A stretch of 64,000 nt of DNA, from the NCBI GenBank assembly GCA_030587365.1, contig JAUQZE010000023.1, forward strand, positions 124,001 through 188,000. Direction: 5' to 3'. Below the pieces are notes generated by a model. It was not told where the DNA came from, ran no database searches, and worked only from the letters and a program-made list of their open reading frames with translations. Each line of letters opens with the position of its first letter. Position 1 is the first letter of the stretch. Positions 34,493-42,895 of this stretch are shown in pieces. Made by a program: the position numbers and the translations under genes. This DNA comes from Candidatus Freyarchaeota archaeon (GTDB taxonomy: Archaea > Asgardarchaeota > Jordiarchaeia > Jordiarchaeales > Jordiarchaeaceae).

Positions 34493-35197
34493 GTGTCGGA
34501 ACTTAGAACTTCTAGTTTTAAAATGTTTGAGAACGCTCCTTATGAACTTCCTGATCCCGGAACTCTCATAGGAGCATTTACAGTCGGATTAAAAGAACAA
34601 GAAAAAATACTCGGTCCCGTGTTCTCCACCAGATTGATAATGTACACCTTAAAGTTTGTAACTCAAAGAATCAAAGAAAAACCACCGGAAGATATCAAAA
34701 ACTTGGATCAACTGGTGGGGTACCTAGTCTCAATATCCGATAAATATCCCACTCCCTACTGTGCAATTATGTACGCACAGTATAAGACTGAAAACGACCT
34801 CCAGGGTCGAGCTGGAGCCGTAACCCGGGTTGGGGAGATGGGTTTTCATAGAACATTTGGGAAGGATTCAAGCGGTAAAGAGAGAAATATTGATTTAGAC
34901 AATGTTATATCAAATCTTCACCAGACCGCAATTGCGATAAAACTTAGCCCCAAAGAATTCGGATATAGAAAGAATGAGGATGGAAGTGTAGATTTCCTCC
35001 TACCAAATTGTTACTTTAAGGACGGATGCCAACAAGCTTTCAATGAGGGCTTGCTGAAACGATCGGGCGGAAAGATTTATTGCAATCTGGGCTCAAGTTT
35101 GAGCCAGTATCTTAAAATGGTTACTAGTTGTGAATGGGATTTTGAATGCTTAGAATACGATAAACCACATTGCATAACAAGATTTTCCATGGTTTAA
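34493..35197 (+). CDS. Cys-signature protein family, paralog 1
   Basis: A 234-residue protein from GTG at 34493, chosen because MSELRTSSFKMFENAPYELP then aligns with both paralogs (38414 and 48320). The N-terminal half is helical with a conserved DKYPTPYCA block near 83. The C-terminal half carries PNCYFKDGCQQAF, a further Cys near 200, and CEWDFECLE...PHCITR at the end. The ordered cysteines and the closing Cys-strand resemble V4R or ATC-hydrolase-like ligand domains, which I cannot confirm. Function unknown; a metal, heme or small-ligand sensor is possible. Confidence 0.75.
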   Translation: MSELRTSSFKMFENAPYELPDPGTLIGAFTVGLKEQEKILGPVFSTRLIMYTLKFVTQRIKEKPPEDIKNLDQLVGYLVSISDKYPTPYCAIMYAQYKTENDLQGRAGAVTRVGEMGFHRTFGKDSSGKERNIDLDNVISNLHQTAIAIKLSPKEFGYRKNEDGSVDFLLPNCYFKDGCQQAFNEGLLKRSGGKIYCNLGSSLSQYLKMVTSCEWDFECLEYDKPHCITRFSMV

Positions 35198-35555
35198 TTA
35201 TTCATTCGGGCTAGAGGCTTTAAGAGAAATTTCCAAGCACAATATTACAGAAATTTTTGTTGCTAGCTTTAATTTTTCGTCAGATAATTTCTTATTAAAA
35301 AATTAAAAAAATGAGTGAAAAGTCAGAGATAACTATTATAAGAAGAAAAAAGGAGGAGAGAAGGGAGCGAAGGAGTGTGAGATATCATTCCTAACCTACT
35401 ATTGCGCCCTAAATCGCTAAAAAAATCCTAATGTGGATATTAACTCCTTTCAGAAATGAAAATCATTTAACCTTCTTTAATTGAAATAGATTATTATAAA
35501 AAAATTTATTAAGGACTTAATTAAAAATACAAACAATGATTATTAGAGGGATTAA
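35198..35555. other. Gap without a gene
   Basis: This 358-base stretch is AT-rich with a purine run near 35338-35380 (GAAGAAAAAAGGAGGAGAGA). I see no frame, repeat or hairpin that I can support. Confidence 0.5.
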
Positions 35556-36125
35556 ATGAAATTAGAAAAGAAGGGAGTCAAAGAATCCTCTGAGGAGTTA
35601 ACTGAAAAAAGAGAAATCGGTAGGGTTACTGTAAAGGAAAAAAATCTGCCTTCCACGAATTTGGAATTAGTTGAGAAATCAAAATTAGAAGAATTGGAGG
35701 CAAGAATAAAAGTTTTGGAGGATACCGAGGAGATCAAGAAGCTCAAAGCCAAGTATTGGCGCTGCTGCGATAAGAAGCTTTGGAGAGAATTAGAGGAATG
35801 CTTTACCGAGGACGCTACAGCGGATTACGGGCCTAACTTGCAGTTCCAGGGTAGAGAGGCGATTATACAGTTCCTGAAAGGCAGCATCGGACAGGACTTT
35901 ATGGTCACTTCCCACGGTGGTCACAGTCCCGAGATTGAAATAACCAGTGATACGACCGCCAAGGGTATATGGGTACTACAAGACTTGGTAATTATATACC
36001 CAGGCACAAAGATGAGAGGTTACGGCCACTATGAAGATGAATACGCCAAGGAAAACGGTCAGTGGAAGAAAAAGAACACGAAGGTTACCCGCATCATCGA
36101 AGAGTGGATGATGGACAAACGCTAA
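35556..36125 (+). CDS. SnoaL-like (NTF2 fold) protein with N-terminal coiled coil
   Basis: A 189-residue protein. The first ~60 residues are charged and helical (KLEELEARIKVLED). The rest fits the SnoaL-like/NTF2 fold: KYWRCCDKKLWRELEECFTEDA, then GREAIIQFLK and the GHYEDEYAKENGQWKKKNTKVTR-type closing strands near 160-180. The fold serves in enzymes and binding proteins for small polyketide-, steroid- or aromatic-like molecules. The pocket residues do not tell the ligand. It is monocistronic with gaps on both sides. Confidence 0.82.
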   Translation: MKLEKKGVKESSEELTEKREIGRVTVKEKNLPSTNLELVEKSKLEELEARIKVLEDTEEIKKLKAKYWRCCDKKLWRELEECFTEDATADYGPNLQFQGREAIIQFLKGSIGQDFMVTSHGGHSPEIEITSDTTAKGIWVLQDLVIIYPGTKMRGYGHYEDEYAKENGQWKKKNTKVTRIIEEWMMDKR

Positions 36126-36284
36126 GAAGAGAACATTCCTATCTTATCCTATTAACAAGTTTGAGGAAGTAACACAGATATACGTAAGAATATCTTCTCC
36201 ACGATATATTTGGTTAAAAGTAAGATACAAGCAATCACGAGGAACAACTGACCAAGAATTTTCTATTTTATTAAAAAAATGTTT

Positions 36285-36406
36285 AAGGTCCCTTGGTACA
36301 CCGCTACCGGGCTGTCGACGACGCTAAAGTCTACAAGTCCATCGCGGAGAACTTCAGGTGTGTTAATGAATTACTGAGGAGTGTGAGCAACAGGTATGGA
36401 CTATGA
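36285..36406 (+). pseudogene. C-terminal remnant of HEPN (HepT-like) toxin
   Basis: The frame reads LVHRYRAVDDAKVYKSIAEN and continues to a TGA as the last third of a DUF86/HepT protein, which keeps the His-x-Tyr of the RX4HXY motif; the upstream part with the Arg is lost. It directly precedes a broken nucleotidyltransferase, matching the usual HEPN/MNT pairing. Confidence 0.65.
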
Positions 36407-36419
36407 CTAGATAAGATAC

Positions 36420-36811
36420 TACACGTTTAGTGAGGAGGAGAAAGAGAGACTTGTTGAGAAGCTTAGGTCGCTTTTGGCTGATGGAGGGGATGGTTCTCAC
36501 CTACCTTTTTGGAAGCATAACTCGGAAGAGCAAGGTGCGGGATGTTGACCTCGCGATCTTTACAGTGCCCCCCTCTCAGTTTCAGGGAGTTTCTGATATT
36601 AGGAACTAGGATCGAGTTGGAGCTGAGGGTTCCCGTAGACCTCGTCCAGCTCCGGGGCCTGAGTCCAGCGTTTAGGCTGAAAATCCTCAGGCACGGGGTG
36701 CCGGTCATCATGACCAGGCAACTGCTTGAGAGGCTTATCTCAGAATCCTTCTCTGAATTAATAGACTTCAAGATAAGCATTGAACTGGCCAGAAGCCCTT
36801 CAAAAACCTAA
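36420..36811 (+). pseudogene. Frameshifted MNT-type nucleotidyltransferase
   Basis: Three reading frames joined in order rebuild one protein: FSEEEKERLVEKLRSLLA, then LTYLFGSITRKSKVRDVDLA carrying the GS...DxD active site, then PLSFREFLILGTRIELELRV to the stop. Shifts lie in the G-rich run near 36485 and in the run of six C at 36568-36573. It is a decayed antitoxin partner of the HEPN remnant before it. Confidence 0.72.
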
Positions 36812-36956
36812 CACCCAAGTTCCAAGACTGCAATCCCCTGAATTAGAGTCTTCACTAGACAACATACATTCATTCTATAAAAAAGCCATAACGGATTTCA
36901 CCAAAAAAAAAATGAACTATACAAAAGGTGGAACACGCTTTTTGGAGCGGTTGTGA

Positions 36957-37595
36957 ATGGAAAAGAAACTTGAAATTATTATGGAGCGTTTAAAGGATGA
37001 GAGAGGCAAGAAAGTGGTTTTTGTATCCCATTGCATTCTGAATCAGAATACAAGATATTTAGGTGGAGCCTTCAGGAAGGGATCCGTAGACGAATTCTTA
37101 GATGAATTGCAAAGTAAGGGTATCGGAATATGTCAGATGGTGTGTCCAGAGCGGAAGGCTTGGGGTGGTGTTTTAAAGAGAGATATGCTTCGCGCCTTCG
37201 GTGCTAAGGGTACGCTTCCCTACAGGTTGAGAAGTGTGTACTTGCCCTTCTGGCATTGGAGAGTTAGAAGAGCATTAAGAAAAATTGCGAGGGAGGCTGC
37301 TGAGGAGATAAAGGATTATAAAAACTCGGGGTTTGAGGTTATTGGCATTGTTGGGGTGGCGGGGTCACCCACCTGCGGCGTTAACAAAACAATGGACACT
37401 GCGAAATCTCTTGAATTCATTTCTGGTATTGATGTCAATAGTTTGAATAGGAAAAATTTCAATTCCAATTTGGAGCGTATAACAACAGAGGGCGAGGGTG
37501 AATTTATTAGGTTACTGAAAGACGAGTTGAAAAAAAGAAACATAGAAGTAAAGTTTGATGAGATTGAGATAACTCCCAAAGTTAAAGGAAGATAA
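36957..37595 (+). CDS. TudS/DUF523-like iron-sulfur desulfidase family protein
   Basis: A 212-residue protein. The three cysteines expected for a [4Fe-4S] cluster in the TudS/DUF523 group are seen in VSHCILNQNTR near 23, QMVCPE near 62 and AGSPTCGVN near 140. TudS enzymes remove sulfur from thiolated pyrimidines; this protein is a relative with an N-terminal extension and a basic middle region, so its substrate may differ. The start follows GGAGCGGTTGTG closely. The C-terminal 40 residues are charged and helical. Confidence 0.78.
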   Translation: MEKKLEIIMERLKDERGKKVVFVSHCILNQNTRYLGGAFRKGSVDEFLDELQSKGIGICQMVCPERKAWGGVLKRDMLRAFGAKGTLPYRLRSVYLPFWHWRVRRALRKIAREAAEEIKDYKNSGFEVIGIVGVAGSPTCGVNKTMDTAKSLEFISGIDVNSLNRKNFNSNLERITTEGEGEFIRLLKDELKKRNIEVKFDEIEITPKVKGR

Positions 37596-37798
37596 CTCTA
37601 GTTTTGACATATACGCGACTTTTCATTAGATGAGAATATAGCACTAGTTAAGTAATTTTTAAATTGACACAATTCAACTAAAGATATTTTTACTCAAGTT
37701 GGAGGGTGTAGGATAAGTTATCCTTAGAAGCAATTATAAGTTATAATTGAATTTTACTTTTAGTGGTTAAAAAAAATACAACATAGGGAGAGTTTTAA

Positions 37799-37993
37799 AT
37801 GAAAGTCTGGCCGGATGTAGCTGAGCTGGATAAGGACCAGATCAAAAAAATTATAGAACTGGAAAAGCAACTCAATGCAGTGCTGGTTGCCTTCAAAAAG
37901 CCAACCACTTTCGCGGATTTATCATCCGAACAACTAAAAAAGATTCAAAAACTCGAGAAAGAACTCGGATTAACCCTATTGGCAATGACATAG
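37799..37993 (+). CDS. Two-helix small protein with internal duplication
   Basis: A 64-residue protein made of two similar halves: LDKDQIKKIIELEKQLNAVL and LSSEQLKKIQKLEKELGLTL, each followed by a short aliphatic end (VAF, LAM). It is probably a helical hairpin or dimer-forming unit. The ATG follows GGGAGAG. Function unknown. It stands alone in a long AT-rich region. Confidence 0.68.
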   Translation: MKVWPDVAELDKDQIKKIIELEKQLNAVLVAFKKPTTFADLSSEQLKKIQKLEKELGLTLLAMT

Positions 37994-38413
37994 AATTAAA
38001 AGTTACCATGACTTCCCCACCTTTCAGCTCCAGCCTTTTCACTTTTCGATCAACAATTATGTCCGTTCACACTTCCAAACATATCCGATACTTTCTTATT
38101 TTTTCTTTTTCCTTTTGCGGCATTTGCAGTTTAATAATTTATTAACTAGTTATGCGAATATAGGCTTGCAAAATTAGTTTTGGTTTTTTTCTTAGCGCTT
38201 TTCGCGTCGTTGGGGCTCGTATCTGGGGCGAAAAACAATACTTTTCATTACATCTTGTTTGATGCGCGTCACGGAACATGACATAAATTTTGTCTCAAAA
38301 CTATTAAATTAAAAAAGGTTTATATATTTAAATTGTGTAGTTTTATAACAGGCTTATATTATATAAGTACAACAACGACAAACAAATAATATATATAATC
38401 GAGGGACTATGAA
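37994..38413 (+). promoter_or_regulatory. Gap with likely promoter and leader of Cys-signature paralog 2
   Basis: No gene is seen in this 420-base stretch. A TATA-like TTATATTATATAAG lies at about 38354-38367, and GAGGGA at 38401 serves as ribosome site for the ATG at 38414, leaving room for a leader of roughly 25 bases. Confidence 0.45.
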
Positions 38414-39112
38414 ATGACCGAATTAAAAATTTCTGATTTTAAAATGTTTGAGAATGCTCCTTATGAACTACCAGACGCTAAGACTTTTGTAGACGCAAAT
38501 GTAGTTGGGTTGAAAGCACAAGAAAAGTTATTTGGTCCCGTATTCTCCACCCTATTGATAAAACACACCTTGCAGTTTGTAGCTAAAAGAATTGGAGAGA
38601 AACCACCCGACGACATTAAAAATTTAGACCAGTTAGCAGAGTATCTACTCTCAAAAACCGATAAATACCCCACACCCTACTGCGCACTTATGTACGGCCA
38701 GTTCAAGACTGAAAACGAGTTACAAGGCAAAACTGGAGCATTAACTCGGGTTGGGGAGATGAGTTTCTACAGAGGCTTTGGAAAAAGAGTTGAAGAAAAG
38801 GATATTAATTTAGACGATATTGTACACAATGTACGCAAGATATCAGTTGAGATGAGACTCAGTCCCAAGGAATTCGGATATAAACACAATTTGGAAGGAG
38901 GTGTAGACTTCCTCTTCCCAAACTGCTTTTTTAGAGACATGTGCCGGCAAGCTTTCAGTGAGGGCTTGATAAAAAGGCCAGACGGCAGGATGCATTGCGA
39001 CCTCGGTTCAACCGTGAGCCAGTATCTTAAAGTGGTTACCAGTTATGAGTGGGATTTTGAATGCCTAGAATTCGATAAACCACACTGTATAGTCAGGTAT
39101 GTTGTGTTCTAA
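38414..39112 (+). CDS. Cys-signature protein family, paralog 2
   Basis: A 232-residue paralog of the genes at 34493 and 48320, closest to the first: both share GPVFST, DIKNLDQL, DKYPTPYC and TRVGEM. The C-terminal block reads PNCFFRDMCRQAF, then HCDLGS and DFECLEFDKPHCIVR. Function unknown. It lies just before repeat R copy 2 and upstream of the molybdopterin enzyme, with which it may share a physiological role, but no operon link is visible. Confidence 0.75.
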   Translation: MTELKISDFKMFENAPYELPDAKTFVDANVVGLKAQEKLFGPVFSTLLIKHTLQFVAKRIGEKPPDDIKNLDQLAEYLLSKTDKYPTPYCALMYGQFKTENELQGKTGALTRVGEMSFYRGFGKRVEEKDINLDDIVHNVRKISVEMRLSPKEFGYKHNLEGGVDFLFPNCFFRDMCRQAFSEGLIKRPDGRMHCDLGSTVSQYLKVVTSYEWDFECLEFDKPHCIVRYVVF

Positions 39113-39186
39113 TCATTCATTGGAAGAGAGGTTCAAAGAAATTTCTATACGGAAATTAAAAAAAATTTTTTTAACCGTTTATTTTC

Positions 39187-39374
39187 CCAATTTTTTCGGA
39201 ATTTTTAAAGAATAATTGATTGCTACTGCGATTACATGCCTTTCAGCTACGCTATCCTACACAGCTCCGCTTTCCTATGATATTGAACACTCTATAACTA
39301 TGTCCTATTCGGAAAGTATGCTGAAATCCTAGCCGGCAGCAAAAATATCATGGAAGAAAATCAGCTCTGCATAC
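39187..39374. repeat. Dispersed repeat R, copy 2 (partner 32967-33151)
   Basis: Aligned with copy 1 from CCAATTTTTTCGGAATTTTT through CCTATGATATTGAACACT. It ends exactly where the IS605-type solo copy begins at 39375. Copy 1 abuts the ISH6-like element, so both copies lie beside mobile DNA. Confidence 0.6.
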
Positions 39375-39585
39375 CTGACATACTCCCCGCCTTGAGAAGC
39401 TGTCTAAAAAGTCACCAGTTTTAAGGTGTTGGTTCTCCTCAAACATTCAAGCCCCTTTTTTGATGGTGAGTTCGGTGGTTTATCTGCGGGCATGCTGTTT
39501 TTCTCTCTTTTTCCTATCCTTTTTTTTGGTATTTTAACCTCTACGCATTTCATTTACGTCTTTTAAAAGACCGGGGCTTTCTTGA
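39375..39585 (-). mobile_element. TnpB-less deletion derivative of the IS605-type element
   Basis: One end reads CTGACATACTCCCCGCC; the other reads CCGGGGCTTTCTTGA. Inside, AAGGTGTTGGTTCTCCTCAA is the start of tnpB in the full element, followed by its upstream region. So a different internal part was lost than in the copy at 13116, showing independent deletions. Confidence 0.75.
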
Positions 39586-39703
39586 TAATCCTCTGTAATT
39601 GCCAAGCTACTAGCATACTGAAATCACGCTAAAACCAAATAATACACAAAAACATTTAACACTAAAAATATGATAGGAATACTTTAACAGAGGTTCAAAC
39701 GCC

Positions 39704-41971
39704 ATGAAAGAAAAAAGTGAAATCAGGTTGGTGAGGACGGCTTGCCCAGCACATTGCGGTATAGATTGCTGCGGCATTCTGGCCCATGTAAAGGGAGACC
39801 GCGTTATCAAGGTGGAGCCGGGCGACTTTCCAGATCCTAAAGACCGGAGAATCTGCTTACGTGGTCTTTCCAGTTTGGAAATCACGTACCATCCCGATCG
39901 CTTAAAATATCCATTGAAACGCGTTGGAGAGCGAGGTGAAGGTAAATTCGAGCGAATCTCGTGGGATGAAGCATTCGACACGATTGCTAATAAATTTAAG
40001 GAAATTGCCAACAAATATGGTTGGAGGGCAATTGGTTGGGTACTGGGTGGACCTGGAGCTGGTACAACCAAGTTTGGGGCTTATCTTAGGCTTGCGAGTC
40101 TGACTCAGAGCACTCGTGTCAGTTCTTGGGGCTATGGTGATGCGGGTCTACCATGCGGTAGCCGTGTCCTTTTTGGTGCCCACTTGCCATTTACTTTCTT
40201 TTTGCCCTCGCTTTTGCCACCCTCAGAACCCGAATTAGTGCTTGTTTGGGGTTCAAACCCTGCCGAGTCTCAACCTCTTTTTATGATGCGCAAGATTATG
40301 GATGCCAAGGAAAAGGGTGCGCAACTGGTGGTCATTGATCCTCGTTATACCGTGACCGCGTCCAAGGCTGACGAATACTTGGGCATTAAACCGGGCACCG
40401 ATGCCGCTCTAGCCCTGGGACTAATGCATGTCCTTTTCAATAAAGGACTCCAACATGATGATTTTATCCGAAGGTACACCAATGGACCTTATCTGGTGAG
40501 AACTGATACCGGGAAGTTTCTCCGCGGAAAAGATTTGGGTGAGAAGGAGGCTGAAAAATATGTTGTCTGGGACACCGTTTCAAATTCTCCCAGAACTGCT
40601 GCACCCACTGAAGTTAAATCCACACTCACTGGTACCTATACTATTAACGGCGTAGAGTGCAAGCCCTCTTTTCAACTTCTAGTGGATTTGGCTGAGCGGT
40701 ACCCGCCTAAGAAAGCGTCTGAGATTACCGGGATATCCGCTGAGTTCATCACCAAGTTAGCCGAGAAAATTGGCACCGTTAAGACCACCGCCTTCGTCAC
40801 CCATATGGGGTTGGCGAGAACCTACCATGGAGACATCTCCGCGAGGGCTATGGGAACAGTCGCCGCCGTCACTGGCAATGTCAATACCTCCTTCGGTTCG
40901 GGGCATCTTCCCGCAGTACTTAACTGGGAACCTTTCCTACACACCATTCCGGAAAAGCCATCCTACCATCGGCTCGGGATACTGCAGCTCTATGATGCGG
41001 TTATTTCCGGGAACCCCTTCCCAATCAAAGCGGTCTGGTTTTCCTTCATTAACTTTGTGAACCAGTGCGCCCACAGCGGTAAGATCATCAACGAAGTATT
41101 CCCAAATTTGGAATTCATTGTAACAGCTGACATGTTTATGACACCCTCTGCCCGTTATGCGGATATTTTGCTTCCCGCCTGCAGCTACTTGGAGTTTTCC
41201 GATTTCCTGCCCCACCCCTACCCCTACGTACAGCTCCAGCAGAAAGTCATAGAACCTCTCTATGAATCCAAGTCTGATGTGGACATCGCCGCTGGGCTGG
41301 CTAAAAGGCTCGGATTCGGTGAATACTTTGAAGGAGGGGAAGACGGCTTCGTAGACCTCATTATGCAGCATCCTTCGCTGAGCGGAATCACCCGAGAAAA
41401 ACTCAAAACACAGGGAGCCATGAATCTACCATTTATTCCCGATACTGGTCAAAAGTTTGACGTACAATTCTCCACACCCTCTGGAAAAATCGAAATATAC
41501 GCAGAAAACCTCGTAGAGTTCGGTCAAGCCCTACCAGTTTACCTACCTCCATTAGAATCACCGGTCAAGCTCGCGGGCAAAAAGTATCCCCTAGCATACA
41601 TTCAGGGACATAGCCGGTTTCGCACACACTCCATGTTTGCCAACGTGTCACCTCTTCTCCAGATGAACCCCGAGCCCGTAGTGGAAATTAACCCGATTGA
41701 CGCAAAAAAGCGAAAAATTTCCAACAATGATTTGGTAACCGTCTTCAACGACCGAGGCCACACCACTTTAAGAGCGAAGGTAACGGAAGGCGTCAGACCG
41801 GGAGTGGTTAACATCACCGAGGGATGGTGGCTCGAACAGTTCAAAGAAGGAAGCGGCAATCATCTCACCCACGATGTCATTAACCCGGTTCACATGTTTG
41901 TCTATGAGCCCAACATGAGCATGAACGATGTGGCTGTTGAGGTAGTAAAGTACAAGGAGGCTAAAAAATGA
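39704..41971 (+). CDS. Molybdopterin oxidoreductase catalytic subunit (DMSO reductase family)
   Basis: A 755-residue enzyme of the bis-pterin Mo/W family. An N-terminal 4Fe-4S site is formed by C14, C18, C22 and C51. The molybdopterin core follows (SWDEAFDTIA, VWGSNPAESQP, IDPRYT, GTDAALALGL), and the C-terminal pterin-binding barrel starts near 610. C151 in GLPCGSR is a candidate metal ligand. There is no Tat signal, so the enzyme is cytoplasmic. The next gene overlaps by four bases and is its electron-transfer subunit. The substrate (sulfur compound, aromatic hydroxyl transfer or other) cannot be fixed. Confidence 0.9.
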   Translation: MKEKSEIRLVRTACPAHCGIDCCGILAHVKGDRVIKVEPGDFPDPKDRRICLRGLSSLEITYHPDRLKYPLKRVGERGEGKFERISWDEAFDTIANKFKEIANKYGWRAIGWVLGGPGAGTTKFGAYLRLASLTQSTRVSSWGYGDAGLPCGSRVLFGAHLPFTFFLPSLLPPSEPELVLVWGSNPAESQPLFMMRKIMDAKEKGAQLVVIDPRYTVTASKADEYLGIKPGTDAALALGLMHVLFNKGLQHDDFIRRYTNGPYLVRTDTGKFLRGKDLGEKEAEKYVVWDTVSNSPRTAAPTEVKSTLTGTYTINGVECKPSFQLLVDLAERYPPKKASEITGISAEFITKLAEKIGTVKTTAFVTHMGLARTYHGDISARAMGTVAAVTGNVNTSFGSGHLPAVLNWEPFLHTIPEKPSYHRLGILQLYDAVISGNPFPIKAVWFSFINFVNQCAHSGKIINEVFPNLEFIVTADMFMTPSARYADILLPACSYLEFSDFLPHPYPYVQLQQKVIEPLYESKSDVDIAAGLAKRLGFGEYFEGGEDGFVDLIMQHPSLSGITREKLKTQGAMNLPFIPDTGQKFDVQFSTPSGKIEIYAENLVEFGQALPVYLPPLESPVKLAGKKYPLAYIQGHSRFRTHSMFANVSPLLQMNPEPVVEINPIDAKKRKISNNDLVTVFNDRGHTTLRAKVTEGVRPGVVNITEGWWLEQFKEGSGNHLTHDVINPVHMFVYEPNMSMNDVAVEVVKYKEAKK

Positions 41972-42546
41972 ACAAACGACTAGGCTTGGTAATAGACCAA
42001 GAAAGATGTATCGGGTGTGAAGCGTGCACCGTAGCCTGCATGATAGAGAACAACGCAACAGCTCCGTGGATTCAAGTCGAAACCCAAAATGCGGCTCAAA
42101 AGGATACTCCCTCCGGGCGATTTCCAGAGCTGAGGATGGACTTTCTGCCCCGCCTCTGCAACCACTGTTCCCAACCGCCCTGCGTGGATGCCTGTCCCAA
42201 TGAGGCTCTCGTAAAAAGAGAAGACGGCCCAGTGATTCTGGATGAAAACAAGTGTGACGGGTGCCAAGCATGCGTGCCTGTCTGTCCTTACAACATTATA
42301 AGTTACATTCCAGAAAAAAATTTGATTGAAAAATGCAACCTTTGCGTCCATAGAATCGATCAGGGTCTGGAACCCTTCTGCGTTATCTGCTGTGAGGGAC
42401 AGGCCATGCACTTCGGCGACTTAAATGATCCCAAAAGTGAGATTTCAAAAATAATTGCCGAGAAAGAAACATTTCAACTCAAACCTGACGCGGGAACAAA
42501 CCCATCTGTCTACTATTGTCCCCCGAAACCAAGAAAGAGAATATAA
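41968..42546 (+). CDS. Four-cluster ferredoxin subunit (DmsB/PhsB type)
   Basis: A 192-residue electron-transfer subunit with four Cys groups: CIGCEACTVAC, CNHCSQPPCVDAC, CDGCQACVPVC and CNLC...CVIC. It partners the molybdopterin subunit, whose stop it overlaps (ATGA), so the two are co-translated. No membrane anchor gene follows, so electrons probably come from or go to soluble ferredoxins. Confidence 0.92.
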   Translation: MNKRLGLVIDQERCIGCEACTVACMIENNATAPWIQVETQNAAQKDTPSGRFPELRMDFLPRLCNHCSQPPCVDACPNEALVKREDGPVILDENKCDGCQACVPVCPYNIISYIPEKNLIEKCNLCVHRIDQGLEPFCVICCEGQAMHFGDLNDPKSEISKIIAEKETFQLKPDAGTNPSVYYCPPKPRKRI

Positions 42547-42895
42547 TTCAAAAAAACTTTTTTCCTTTACATTTCTAGACGCTTGCGACATTTCTTCTAA
42601 AAAATTGATTTGAGGGGCAAACCCAAGAGAGTAATTTCTTTACCGACCACATCTTTTGAAACAGAGTCATATACTTTTTCTTTCATCTCCCCTTTACTAC
42701 CCCCTTCTTTGAATTAATTGTGTGTGGTTTTCTTATTGGTTCTGGGGAAGGTCAGAATTTGCTCTTAGCTTTTGTACGTGGGTTAAACGACTAGTAAAAT
42801 TAGTTGATATCAAGTGCAGGTGCACAGGGTCGGTGTGGAAGTGTTAATGTTAAAAAAATAAAAAGAGGAGAGAGTGATTTTGGTGAGGAAGGATT
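42547..42895. other. Gap between convergent genes
   Basis: A 349-base stretch between two convergent genes. It is T-rich after the molybdopterin operon, consistent with termination. I see no gene or clear repeat. Confidence 0.5.
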
